Below, in pieces: positions 10,230 through 21,169 of a stretch of DNA of 64,000 bases. The stretch comes from Schistocerca nitens. Taxonomy: Eukaryota; Arthropoda; Insecta; Orthoptera; Acrididae. The stretch covers positions 103,278,269 to 103,342,268 of the forward strand of contig NC_064625.1 of NCBI RefSeq assembly GCF_023898315.1. Direction: 5' to 3'. Both the position numbers and the translations under genes were made by a program. The first letter of the stretch is position 1, and each line of letters opens with the position of its first letter. The notes below the pieces were generated by a model. The model was not told the origin of the DNA and ran no database searches. It saw only the letters and a list, made by a program, of their open reading frames with translations.

Positions 10230-11775
10230 ATGCCACGAGTTTGTGTTAACAGTGCTGAGACATTTTGCTATGTGTGTGGAGAAGTGACATTTGCTTCACA
10301 AAACAGCAAATAATTCCATTGATTAAAAAAGCATACAGGTGCAAAATATGTGGAGCCCAGGGTTTATCCTGATCACGTGTGATCTGCAACCTCAGGAGTT
10401 GGATGCATGGGAAAGGGTGTTCAATGCCCTTTGCAGTGCCCATGATCTGGCCTGAGCCAACTAACCATATCAGTGACTGTTACTTTTGTATGGTTCCTCC
10501 TGTCAAGAAGGAAATATCTAAGAAGAAAAGAAAGAACACAGCAATCCATCTTAACATTCCATCTGCCACATGTCCAGTTCTACATGGGGAAGGATTGCCA
10601 GTACTTGAACCACCGACAGAGTAAGAGATTATTTCTGATGGGGATTCTGAATGTCCTGAACCATGCACATCACAAGATGCAGACTTTCTTCCATGTCAAC
10701 TAATGATCCACAAAAATTGTCACAAAATGAGTTAAGTGATCTCATTAGAGATTTGGAGCTCTCTAAAGCTAAGACTGAGATTTTAGCATGAAGATTGCAG
10801 CAGCACAATTTTCTGGAAAGCAATGTAAATGTTTCATTCTACCGCATAATAGAGCAACAATTCACTCCCTTTTTTAACATGCGAGATAGTCTTGTTGCAA
10901 GTGTAGACATAAATGGTCCAATGAAAGCTCTCAGAATTAATTACAACCCTGATGAGTGGACTCTTTATTGATTTGTCAAAGTTGAGCTTAAAAGCAGTGC
11001 TTTTACATATTGGTAATTAGGTTCCTTCAATTTGAGTTGGGCACGGTGTTCATATGAAAGAGTCATATCAAAACATGAAGCCATCAAGTATAATGACTCT
11101 TTGTTGTTACTTCAAAGTGGTTGCACTGCTATTAGGTATGCTGTTATGTTATACTAAATATTGCTGCTTTCTCTGTGAATGCGATAGCTGAGCTCATGCA
11201 TCTCATTATACTAAACATGAATGACCCACCAGAGAATCTCTTCAACCAGGTATAAAGAACATTAATAGTGAACCTCTAGTAGACCCTAAAAAGATTCTGC
11301 TCCTGCCCTTGCACATAGTCTGGTCTCCTGAAAAACTTTAAGGGAATGTATAAACATGGTGATGCATTTAAGTACTTCAGACAAAAATTCCCTTAAGTGA
11401 TGTTAAAGTAAAGGAGGACATCTTTGTAGGCCCACAGATTAGAAAGCTTTTTGGAGACCATACTTTTGATGGAATCAAACAAGGTGATGAGAAGCATGCA
11501 TTGGAATGTTTTAAGACAATCTGTTTACAGGTCTTAGGGAACAAACGAGCAATAAATTATCAGGAGACTGCAGATAACACGTTGTCATCTTATGAAAAAC
11601 TTGGTTGCAACACGTCATTGAAAAATGCATTTATTACATAGTCATCTTGACTTCTTAACAAAGATTGTTGTGCTGTAAGTGATAAACATGGAGAGCGATT
11701 TCATCAAGATATTGCCACATTTGAGACGAGGTATGCCGGAAAGTGGAACCCTAGTATTTTAGCAGATTATTGCTG
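10230..11775 (+). pseudogene. Decayed copy of a multi-copy arthropod protein family of unknown function
   Basis: The order of conserved blocks matches a family I recall as hundreds of uncharacterised predicted proteins in arthropods and Hydra. An N-terminal zinc-binding-looking stretch (FCYVCGEVTF near 10265, then KICGAQG) is followed by GCSMPFAVPMIWPEPTNH and ISDCYFC (10415-10490). Next come the SATCPVLHGEGLPVLEPP block and a central NDLIRDLELSKAK-like block (about 10730-10790). A C-terminal stretch around 11590-11780 has HGERFHQDI near 11690 and ADYCWT at the end. Many stops and frameshifts are present. Resemblance ends abruptly at about 11775, which may mark a junction. The function of the family is unknown to me. 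Its copy number suggests a mobile origin, but I cannot name a class. Confidence 0.55.
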
Positions 11776-12999
11776 GACTTTCATTATCCTTTTGACTGCT
11801 GGGGACATCATGCTTCGCCGTTCCCCTGGCGCGCCTGACGTGTATAAGCACAGCCCTTGGATCTTCCCTACAGCACTACCGCACCACTGGCCTTTTTCCA
11901 CCACCAGGGGTGAGTTCGTAGCGCTCAGGTAGCTGCGATTCAGCGTGCCTAGACATGAAATCACGCAGAGCTGTCTTTCTGCCCTGCTCTTCCAGTAGCT
12001 GTTCAGTAGTCTGTGTAGTTAGTGCATATACGTTTGTTGTTGTGTTACCTCTTTGCAGAATTCAACTTTCATTCGTGTGCTTTCATCAGTTTTCTTGTTT
12101 TCTACGTGAGAAATGTCATGTTGACATGGTTGCACAAGCAAAGAAATCCTGGATATGCTCCCCAAGAACAACAGTGATTGCAAATTTCTGATGTTGCTAG
12201 CAGTGACGAGTCTTCAACAGACTCTCAAAGCTGTAGTCCTCAGCCGTTTACATCAGAGGGGAAAGCAAAAATTACAGTCAGCAGTTCCTCTGAATCTGAG
12301 GAATCAGAGTGACAGTGAAACGGTTCGGAAAAGAGCACGCTTAAGTGACATATTTGACTGGAAAGAAACAAATTTTCAGCCGGTAAACCATTACTTCGAC
12401 GACTTGGGTTCAGGACACAAATGTCAATTAGATACTGACCCAAGCATTCTTTCATTTTTTCTAATATTTATGTCTCAAGAACTGTTGCAATTTATTGCAT
12501 ACGAAACAAATCGGTTTTACGTTTACACCAGAGAAAACACTGGAGAGTCTGTGAATTCTCCACTGTCAAAATGAAAGCACATTGGATTTGAGCAAATCTA
12601 TTGTGGTGTCGCCGTTTGCCTTCTAGTGGCGCAAGTTAAGAAGTTAAAATAAAGTGATTATTGGTCCAGAGATACACTTTTGAACACAACAGTTTTCAGC
12701 GAAATAATGTTCAAAGACTGTTTTTGTCTACTACTGAGAATGTTGCACTTAAGTGATTATTCTGCGAGTACTGGAGGTGACAGTCTATTTGTCAACAATC
12801 ATCGTAATTTTAAAGTTCGTAAGATGTTTTGCAATTCATTTTGCCTGTATCACAAGCTTTGTATATATGAGTCTCCTGCTGATCAAACGACAACTATCTT
12901 CTAAGCAATTTATTGCAACCAAGCGAAATACATTCGGAATAAAGACATTTGTACTGTGTGACTGTCAGAGTGTGAGTATATTTTGGATTTTATTGTATA

Positions 13000-14570
13000 C
13001 AGGGTGTTACAAAAAGGTACGGCCAAACTTTCAGGAAACATTCCTCACACACAAAGAAAATATGTTGTGCGGACATGGGTCCGGAAACGCTTAATTTCCA
13101 TGTTAGAGCTCATTTTAGTTCCGTCAGTATGTACTGTACTTCGTTGATTCACCGCCAGTTGGCCCAATTGAAGGAAGGTAATGTTGACTTCGGTGCTTGT
13201 CTTGACATGAGACTCATTGCTCTACAGTACTAGCATCAAGCACATCAGTACGTAGCATCAACAGGTTAGTGTTCATCACGAACGTGGTTTTGCAGTCAGT
13301 GCAATGTTTACAAATGCGGAGTTGGCAGATGCCCATTTGATGTATGGATTAGCACGGGGCAATAGCCGTGGCGCGGTACGTTTGTATCGATACAGATTTC
13401 CAGAACGAAGGTGTCCCGACAGGAAGACGTTCGAAGCAATTGATAGGCGTCTTAGGGAGCACGGAACATTCCAGCCTATGAGTCGCGACTGGGGAAGACA
13501 TAGAACGACGAGGACACCTGCAATGGACGAGGCAATTCTTCGTGCAGTTGACAATAACCCTAATGTCAGCGTCAAGAGGTTGCTGCTGTACAGGGTAACG
13601 TTGACCACGTCACTGTATGGACAGTGCTACGGGAGAACCAGTTGTTTCCGTACCATGTACAGCGTGTGCAGGCACTATCAGCAGCTGATTGGCCTCCACG
13701 GGTACACTTCTGCGAATGGTTCATCCAGCAATGTGTCAATCCTCAATTCAGTGCAAATGTTCTTTATACGGATGAGGCTTCATTCCAACGTGATCAAATT
13801 ATAAATTCAATCAACATGTGTGGGCTGACGAGAAACCGCACGCAGTTGTGCAATCACGTCATCAACACAATTTTCTGTGAACGTTTGGGCAGGCATTGTT
13901 GGTGACGCCTCGATTGGGCCCCATGTTCTTCCACCTACGCTCAATGGAGCACGTTATCATGATTTCATACGGGATACTCTACCTGTGCTGCTAGAACGTG
14001 TGCCTTTACAAGTACGACACAACATGTGGTTCATGCACGATGGAGCTCCTGCACATTTCAGTTGAAGTGTTCGTACGCCTCTCAACAACAGATTCGGTGA
14101 CCGATGGATTGGTAGAGGCGGACCAATTCCATGGCCTCCACGCTCTCCTGACCTCAACCCTCTTGACTTTCATTTATGGGGGCATTTGAAAGCTCTTGTC
14201 TACGCAATCCCGGTACCAAATGTAGAGACTCTTCGTGCTCGTAGTGTGGATGGCTGTGATACAATACGCCATTCCCCAGGGCTGCATCAGCGCATCAGGG
14301 ATTCCATGCGACGGTGGGTGGATGCGTGTATCCTCGCTAACAGAGGACACTTCGAACATTTCCTGTAACAAAGTGTTTGAAGTCACGCTGGTACGTTCTG
14401 TTGCTGTGTGTTTCCATTCCATGATTAACGTGATTTGAAGAGAAGTAATAAAATGAGCTCTAACATGGAAAGTAAGCTTTTCCGGACACATGTCCACATA
14501 ACATATTTTCTTTCTTTGTGTGTGAGGAATGTTTCCTGAAAGGTTGGGCGTACCTTTTTGTAACACCCTG
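13000..14570 (+). mobile_element. Mariner-like element with about 124-bp inverted ends, inserted in piggyBac
   Basis: The left end CAGGGTGTTACAAAAAGGTA and the reverse complement of the right end match over about 124 bp (13000-13119 against 14451-14570, roughly 90% identical by eye, with a short indel). It is flanked by TA at 12998-12999 and 14571-14572. Removing the element and one TA restores the piggyBac reading frame (I-V-Y-T-G-V-T-E), which fixes the boundaries to the base. Length is 1571 bp. Confidence 0.9.
13304..14368 (+). pseudogene. Transposase of the mariner-like element (DD41D type by count)
   Basis: The start at 13304 gives MFTNAELADAHLMYGLARG, an N-terminal helix-turn-helix region (DUF4817-like) seen in many insect transposases. 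The catalytic residues are readable: YTDEASF (about 13775), MHDGAPAHF (about 14035) and PDLNPLDFHLWG (about 14155-14180). About 41 residues separate the second and third acidic residues, pointing to a DD41D lineage (rosa-like) rather than DD34D/E. The copy has a frameshift near 13590, another near 13800-13870, and an in-frame TGA right after DGAPAHFS (14063-14065). It is therefore non-functional but fairly young. It fills most of the element at 13000-14570. Confidence 0.85.
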
Positions 14571-15089
14571 TATACAGGTGTAACAGAAATTGGGTTCCAC
14601 TTTGGGCAAAATTGGTGATGTAGCAGCAACTCTTATGGGATCGTATTTGAAGCAGAGTTATATTTTATATGCTGATAATTGGTACTCCAGCCCTGACCTG
14701 TTCCTCTGGCTTGACAACCATGGAGCAGCCACGTGGCACTGTTCTCAAGAATAGGTGCAACATGCCAAAACTGCATAACAAACTAAAATGAGGAGAAACT
14801 AACTCTACTGACAAGGTCCTTGCCATCAAGTGGTGCGATAGAGGTGTGCGTGTTGACCACAAATCACACAACACAAATTGTTGAAACAGAGAAGACTGAC
14901 AGAAATACTGGGGAAAAAAAATAAAGAAACCTCAATCTATCGTAGATTACAATTTGAGTATGGGTGCAGTTGACGGTTGTGAAATGTTACTGAGCTCAGT
15001 GGGGTCAGTGCGTAAGACTGTGAAATGGTACAAGAAGTATTTTTTTCACATTCTGGATTTTGAAACATAAGTCCAATCAAAACAAATAA

Positions 15090-15430
15090 AATGCATAAAT
15101 TTTAACCATAAACAGTAGTTCCTGACATAAAGGTTTATGGAAATATGTACTTCTGAAAAAGTTATGAAGAAAATAACGGGAAATTAATTACACTAATGTG
15201 TAGAAGTCCATTAAATGGTAGGAACATTTTATGATATATTTACTAATTACAGAAGATTCAAGTGTATTGTTAACATTTGATACCTAAGTGTTTATACATG
15301 CTTGAACTTATATATTAAACAAATGAGTGAATTCTAATCTCTATATAAGAATCTAGGTAATCATTAAAATACGTCATTTGTTTTAGGGTGAAAGATGTAA
15401 TTGTTAATTACTGAAATAATAATTTAAACA
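15090..15430. other. AT-rich spacer
   Basis: No recognisable coding or structural feature was found between the end of the piggyBac remnant and the LINE fragment that follows. Confidence 0.5.
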
Positions 15431-15499
15431 ATGCCGAGGATTGTTCAGGAGTGTAAAGAAAGTATAAATACTAACAGCCACATTAGCATCACTCTACTA

Positions 15500-16807
15500 C
15501 TCAGCATTTACTCCGTTTCATTGAGGAGGCAACACTGGCCTTCAACAACCGGGAGTTTTTCGCCCTTGCCTTGCTTGATGTGTCAAAGGCCTTTGACATC
15601 GTATGGCACCAAGGCCTTCTCTACAAGCTGTTCCACCTTCGCATCCCATCGTGTTTCGTACGCCTACTTGCCAGCTACCTCGAGGGGCGTACTTCTGTCA
15701 TCCGGGTTGGTACTAAAACTTCTTCTGTCCGCCAAGTCCTCGCTGGAGTACCACAAGGGAGTGTTCTTGGCCCGATGCTGTATGTCTACACCTCTGACCT
15801 GCCGGTTTCCACTGAGAGTCGGTCGCGCCATCTATGCGGATGACACGGCACTCTTCTCGCAAGATCGGAACATTGATGCCATCCTCCGATGGTTACAAAC
15901 CGCTCTGCAAGACCTCTAGCATTGGGCTGCCGACTGGAGGATCGGCTTCAATGCCACCAAGACGCCAGGGGGTGATACTTACCCGCCGTCGCCCACCTGA
16001 TGCACAACCACTGTTTCTTTGTAACCAGCCCATCACCTGGGCAACGACTGCCACTTACCTTGGAGTCCTCCTCGATCGCAAGCTAACTTGGAAGGCTCAC
16101 ATCACCGCTGTCCGCCAGAAGACGTCTCAGAGGGCTGGGGCACTATAACCAGTTCTTAACGCAACCTCCTTGCTCCCAGTTGACAATGGTCTGCGCCTAG
16201 ACTGCATGCATCCAGTCATGGATTACGCGTGTTAAGTCTGGGGCAATGCTGCCCCCTTGCACATACAGAAGCTCCAACAACTACAAAACGAGATTCTACG
16301 ACGCGTCTACCATGTAGCAAACGACTTTCTCACCATCTTCTTCACGAAGCTTCAGAAGACCCTTAGTACAGGAGAGTTTTCAAGAAGCGGCACACTGGTT
16401 TTACAACACCACACACACTTCAGACAACCCCCTCGTCCGCCCGCATCTCGTGGTCGTGCGGTAGCGTTCTCGCTTCCCACGCCCGGGTTCCCGGGTTCGA
16501 TTCCCGGGTTCGATTCCCGGCGGGGTCAGGGATTTTCTCTGCCTCGTGATGGCTGGATGTTGTGTGTGCTGTCCTTAGGTTAGTTAGGTTTAAGTAGTTC
16601 TAAGTTCTAGGGGACTAATGACCATAGATGTTAAGTCCCATAGTGCTCAGAGCCATTTGAACCAACCCCCTCGTCCAGCAGCTAGGATGACCAAATAACA
16701 TTAAAGACCACTATAGGCGGCACGTTGCCCTGATCGAATAGACAGTTCAACATAAAAGTTTCACCACCACCGACTCCTCTTGAGATTAACACAATCAAAC
16801 AAGACGT
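15500..16807 (+). pseudogene. Jockey/BS-like LINE reverse transcriptase fragment
   Basis: The reverse transcriptase palm is readable. LLDVSKAFDIVWH (first catalytic Asp) lies at 15570-15610, GVPQGSVLGPMLY at 15748-15785, and IYADDTALFSQD with the YADD box at 15832-15868. Frame changes separate these blocks. Then comes the thumb region, with ATYLGVLLDRKLTWKAHI at about 16045-16100. This order is that of jockey-clade LINEs, which copy RNA at nicked target DNA. The copy is truncated upstream (no endonuclease seen), has several frame breaks, and its 3' part is interrupted by the SINE at 16439-16662. Confidence 0.75.
16439..16662 (+). repeat. SINE with tRNA-Gly(CCC)-like head and 14-bp target duplication
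   Basis: The head begins ATCTCGTGGTCGTGCGGTAG, with an A box, and a B box GGTTCGATTCCCGG is present twice through a short internal duplication. The anticodon loop region TCCCACG reads CCC. The body contains CCTTAGGTTAGTTAGG and ends GAGCCATTTGAACCA. Flanks CAACCCCCTCGTCC at 16425-16438 and 16663-16676 are the target duplication. The 3' body is shared with the SINE at 47810-48009, which has a different tRNA head. Confidence 0.85.
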
Positions 16808-16932
16808 CCACCACCACCTACACTCCACAGCGGTGGTAGTAAATGCCCTTCTGAATGCCCTTCTGGGTAAAACCTACCACCACCACCTACACTCCACAGC
16901 AGTGGTAGTAAATGCCCTTCTTGGTAAAACCT
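16808..16932 (+). repeat. Short tandem duplication (two units)
   Basis: A unit of roughly 60-65 bp is repeated once. It includes CACCTACACTCCACAG, GTGGTAGTAAATGCCCTTCT and GGTAAAACC. The first unit has an extra 11-bp repeat of its own (AATGCCCTTCT). It may be the 3' untranslated region of the preceding LINE. Confidence 0.6.
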
Positions 16933-17229
16933 ACGTTGCAGATAGACTTTGGTTACTCAACACCCAGTCCAGAAGAAATGAGGCCGCACGCATGGGGAGA
17001 GCAGCCTGAGCTAGCGAGGTGTGTGCATCGCTGCCGTTGCGTTCTACGCTTACTTGGCCGCTGTGAGCTTGTGAAGTTTCTGTGCTGTGGGCGCCGCAGG
17101 AATCAAATTGTCAAGTGTTGTTCTCACAACGCCTGCAGATTGTCGTGTTCTGCGCCCCACGCATGGGAAAGAAGTGCGCTCAGAGGAAACATGCCACTAT
17201 GAAGAGTCCCTCAGTTGTGCAACTGAGTC

Positions 17230-18490
17230 TGCTGACCGAGCAAGGAAGCCCCGAGAAGATGAGTCGCGGCCTGTCGCTCCTTTTTACGTCAAGTGCAAAG
17301 GCGGGTGGACAGCGCTGTTGGACATTATGACGAATTGTGCCAAGAATGAGGTGGTCTGTCGATACAGACTCGCTGCTGTGCGTTTGGGCCGCAAATGTGG
17401 CTGACCACAGGGCGATCAAGGTCAGTGGCCGACCACATCGTGGACGCGCCGCCGGCGCGTGAGAAGGCACCTTCCGTTGGAAGGAAGAAGACGACCAAGG
17501 CACTCCTCAGGGTGTTACCTTGGTGCTGTGATGAGGCAGCGGTCCGGGAAGGGCTGCTGCAAGCTGAGTTAGGTAATTGAACCGCAAGGGTGCACAACCG
17601 GACCAACAAGAAGAGGGTGCCTCTCTATGCTGTGACCGTGCAAATGGCCGACGGTGAGAGTGACATCTTTGACTTGCAGAAGTTGCTGGGCTTCCCGGTT
17701 ACAACAGAAGCTCTCCTGACCGCCACGGACCCCCAGCCCCAGTGCTTCAGGTGCCAGGGAGAGGGCCACGTCACGAAGTATTGCCGCATCACAGCGCGGT
17801 GCGTCAAGTGCTCCGCTGAGTATGACAGCCATACCTGCGACCGCGGCAGTAACGTTCTGCCGACTTGCGTCCGTTGTGGCGGCCAGCACCTCTCTAGCTG
17901 GCGCGGTTGCCCGGCTTTCTAAAGTCGCAACCATGCCGAAGGCGGCTGTGGCCACACCGACGCAGCGGAATAAGAGATGTCAGCAACAACATACGGCGCA
18001 CACAAGCCCAGCGCAGCTGAGGGACAGTGCAGAAGCAGCTCCACCTGCCAGGAGCGGGGACGACAGCTCGGAGACAGGCAGTTGGGATGCAGCTTGCACC
18101 CCCAAGAAGAATTGTGGCCTCGAACTCGGCACCACCATACAGGAGGACACTGCAGCGCTCAAAGCCGCCATGGCAGCAAAGAGGGCTGCCTTCGCAGCCG
18201 CCGTGGCTGCAGAGAAGGAAGAGGCCTTGAGTCAACTGCATGCAGTCTTCGCCCAAGGCCTCCATGCAGCAGGACCTGCGAACACTTCTGCGACCTTGCA
18301 GAAAGATGTTTGCGTGCCTGTCCCAGTTGCTACCCCAGCAGCACCGCAGGTGAAAGGTGCAAAGAAGACAACTGCCACCCCGGCAGTATCAATGGCGACG
18401 CTGACTGCCACGGGGCAGCCCCCACAAGGGACACAAAAGCCAAAGTGGCAGACCTCATCGCGAATGCACGAGTGAACCACTTGCATTAAT
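17230..18490 (+). pseudogene. LINE ORF1 (gag-like, CCHC zinc knuckles), decayed
   Basis: The region from 17590 reads RVPLYAVTVQMADGESDIFDL, typical of the RNA-binding domain before the knuckles. Then come three knuckles: CFRCQGEGHVTKYC (17740-17785), CVKCSAEYDSHTC (17798-17840) and CVRCGGQHLSSWRGC (17867-17912). This is the arrangement of jockey-group ORF1 proteins, which bind their own RNA. A weaker upstream part starts near 17275 (FYVKCKGGWTALLDIM). Downstream sequence to about 18480 is Ala/Thr-rich and frame-shifted. ORF2 does not follow, and the 12-bp array begins 390 bp later. The RT fragment at 15500-16807 lies on the wrong side to be its ORF2, so these are separate insertions or a rearranged pair. 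18491-18876 holds nothing I recognise. Confidence 0.65.
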
Positions 18491-18876
18491 CCGAAGCTGA
18501 AGTGGCTCAGCTGCAGAAGAAATGTGCCATGCAGTAGCGGAGGATGCCAAACGGTGGCTGGTCACCGCAGTTCTGCACCAGCCTGATGAAGCTGTGCCAA
18601 GTCACTGACCACACAGCAGTAGAGGGCGTAATAGCAACGCATGTGTTGCCGCAATGAATTGCTTTGTTACAGGGACAAAGCCACTGCAGCAGGCCCAGGA
18701 GAATCCACATGAGCCCAGCTGCAGCACTCGGACTGACCCAGCTTTAACGAACACTCAGCAACATAGGTAACAATGCACGAAACCTCACACTAACTTTCCA
18801 TCACCTTGCATGCTCTGCCGCAGCTAGCAAGCCGCTACTGCCCTTACTACTCGTCCTACTGTCGGAGAGGTTTTTT

Positions 18877-21096
18877 CCCCTGGCGCTTCCCCTGGCGCTT
18901 CCCCTGGCGCTTCCCCTGGCGCTTCCCCTGGCGCTTCCCCTGGCGCTTCCCCTGGCGCTTCCCCTGGCGCTTCCCCTGGCGCTTCCCCTGGCGCTTCCCC
19001 TGGCGCTTCCCCTGGCGCTTCCCCTGGCGCTTCCCCTGGCGCTTCCCCTGGCGCTTCCCCTGGCGCTTCCCCTGGCGCTTCCCCTGGCGCTTCCCCTGGC
19101 GCTTCCCCTGGCGCTTCCCCTGGCGCTTCCCCTGGCGCTTCCCCTGGCGCTTCCCCTGGCGCTTCCCCTGGCGCTTCCCCTGGCGCTTCCCCTGGCGCTT
19201 CCCCTGGCGCTTCCCCTGGCGCTTCCCCTGGCGCTTCCCCTGGCGCTTCCCCTGGCGCTTCCCCTGGCGCTTCCCCTGGCGCTTCCCCTGGCGCTTCCCC
19301 TGGCGCTTCCCCTGGCGCTTCCCCTGGCGCTTCCCCTGGCGCTTCCCCTGGCGCTTCCCCTGGCGCTTCCCCTGGCGCTTCCCCTGGCGCTTCCCCTGGC
19401 GCTTCCCCTGGCGCTTCCCCTGGCGCTTCCCCTGGCGCTTCCCCTGGCGCTTCCCCTGGCGCTTCCCCTGGCGCTTCCCCTGGCGCTTCCCCTGGCGCTT
19501 CCCCTGGCGCTTCCCCTGGCGCTTCCCCTGGCGCTTCCCCTGGCGCTTCCCCTGGCGCTTCCCCTGGCGCTTCCCCTGGCGCTTCCCCTGGCGCTTCCCC
19601 TGGCGCTTCCCCTGGCGCTTCCCCTGGCGCTTCCCCTGGCGCTTCCCCTGGCGCTTCCCCTGGCGCTTCCCCTGGCGCTTCCCCTGGCGCTTCCCCTGGC
19701 GCTTCCCCTGGCGCTTCCCCTGGCGCTTCCCCTGGCGCTTCCCCTGGCGCTTCCCCTGGCGCTTCCCCTGGCGCTTCCCCTGGCGCTTCCCCTGGCGCTT
19801 CCCCTGGCGCTTCCCCTGGCGCTTCCCCTGGCGCTTCCCCTGGCGCTTCCCCTGGCGCTTCCCCTGGCGCTTCCCCTGGCGCTTCCCCTGGCGCTTCCCC
19901 TGGCGCTTCCCCTGGCGCTTCCCCTGGCGCTTCCCCTGGCGCTTCCCCTGGCGCTTCCCCTGGCGCTTCCCCTGGCGCTTCCCCTGGCGCTTCCCCTGGC
20001 GCTTCCCCTGGCGCTTCCCCTGGCGCTTCCCCTGGCGCTTCCCCTGGCGCTTCCCCTGGCGCTTCCCCTGGCGCTTCCCCTGGCGCTTCCCCTGGCGCTT
20101 CCCCTGGCGCTTCCCCTGGCGCTTCCCCTGGCGCTTCCCCTGGCGCTTCCCCTGGCGCTTCCCCTGGCGCTTCCCCTGGCGCTTCCCCTGGCGCTTCCCC
20201 TGGCGCTTCCCCTGGCGCTTCCCCTGGCGCTTCCCCTGGCGCTTCCCCTGGCGCTTCCCCTGGCGCTTCCCCTGGCGCTTCCCCTGGCGCTTCCCCTGGC
20301 GCTTCCCCTGGCGCTTCCCCTGGCGCTTCCCCTGGCGCTTCCCCTGGCGCTTCCCCTGGCGCTTCCCCTGGCGCTTCCCCTGGCGCTTCCCCTGGCGCTT
20401 CCCCTGGCGCTTCCCCTGGCGCTTCCCCTGGCGCTTCCCCTGGCGCTTCCCCTGGCGCTTCCCCTGGCGCTTCCCCTGGCGCTTCCCCTGGCGCTTCCCC
20501 TGGCGCTTCCCCTGGCGCTTCCCCTGGCGCTTCCCCTGGCGCTTCCCCTGGCGCTTCCCCTGGCGCTTCCCCTGGCGCTTCCCCTGGCGCTTCCCCTGGC
20601 GCTTCCCCTGGCGCTTCCCCTGGCGCTTCCCCTGGCGCTTCCCCTGGCGCTTCCCCTGGCGCTTCCCCTGGCGCTTCCCCTGGCGCTTCCCCTGGCGCTT
20701 CCCCTGGCGCTTCCCCTGGCGCTTCCCCTGGCGCTTCCCCTGGCGCTTCCCCTGGCGCTTCCCCTGGCGCTTCCCCTGGCGCTTCCCCTGGCGCTTCCCC
20801 TGGCGCTTCCCCTGGCGCTTCCCCTGGCGCTTCCCCTGGCGCTTCCCCTGGCGCTTCCCCTGGCGCTTCCCCTGGCGCTTCCCCTGGCGCTTCCCCTGGC
20901 GCTTCCCCTGGCGCTTCCCCTGGCGCTTCCCCTGGCGCTTCCCCTGGCGCTTCCCCTGGCGCTTCCCCTGGCGCTTCCCCTGGCGCTTCCCCTGGCGCTT
21001 CCCCTGGCGCTTCCCCTGGCGCTTCCCCTGGCGCTTCCCCTGGCGCTTCCCCTGGCGCTTCCCCTGGCGCTTCCCCTGGCGCTTCCCCTGGCGCTT
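18877..21096. repeat. Perfect 12-bp minisatellite, 185 copies
   Basis: The unit CCCCTGGCGCTT repeats without any visible change for 2220 bp. Because 12 is a multiple of 3 and no stop arises, open frames of over 760 codons exist on both strands (FPWR, GSAR or GEAP repeats). These are by-products of the repeat, not genes. The flanks (poly-T then CCCC on the left, CCCCTCCTGGTGG on the right) show no target duplication. Perfect identity implies very recent expansion, strong homogenisation, or collapse to one unit during assembly. Confidence 0.95.
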
Positions 21097-21169
21097 CCCC
21101 CTCCTGGTGGACCATGTAAATGAGTAATCCTACTCAGACGCATGGATAATATCACAACCCACATCCTGT

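Larger units (their letters stand above)
12130..15080 (+). mobile_element. piggyBac-type transposase copy, decayed and interrupted
   Basis: The N-terminal acidic/serine-rich region lies around 12160-12330. It is followed by DIFDWKETNFQPVNHYFDD (12340-12400) and the FMSQELLQFIAYETNR segment (12465-12520), both typical of piggyBac/PGBD4-like transposases. Later come GIKTFVLCDCQ (first catalytic Asp, about 12945) and, beyond the inserted mariner-like element, YADNWYSSPDLF (second Asp, about 14670). YNLSMGAVDG (third Asp, about 14960) is followed by VKWYKKYFFHILDFE. All three DDD positions are readable, but several frameshifts separate the blocks. TTAA termini were not located. Sequence between 11776 and 12130 may include its 5' part. 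Confidence 0.75.

Noticed and set aside
11821-11832. Single copy of the minisatellite unit as a seed or source
   Set aside because: A 12-base match in either strand and any rotation is not improbable in 64 kb; reported only as a curiosity.
16565-16590. Insect telomeric TTAGG repeats
   Set aside because: GGTTAGTTAGG belongs to the SINE body; there is no tandem TTAGG array.
17740-17912. Host zinc-knuckle protein (CNBP-like)
   Set aside because: The knuckles sit in a frame-broken LINE ORF1 context.
18877-21096. CRISPR-like array
   Set aside because: Head-to-tail 12-bp units without spacers in a eukaryotic sequence.
18801-21164. Reading frames of more than 760 codons on both strands
   Set aside because: They are by-products of a 12-bp tandem repeat without stops; the encoded tetrapeptide repeats have no other support.
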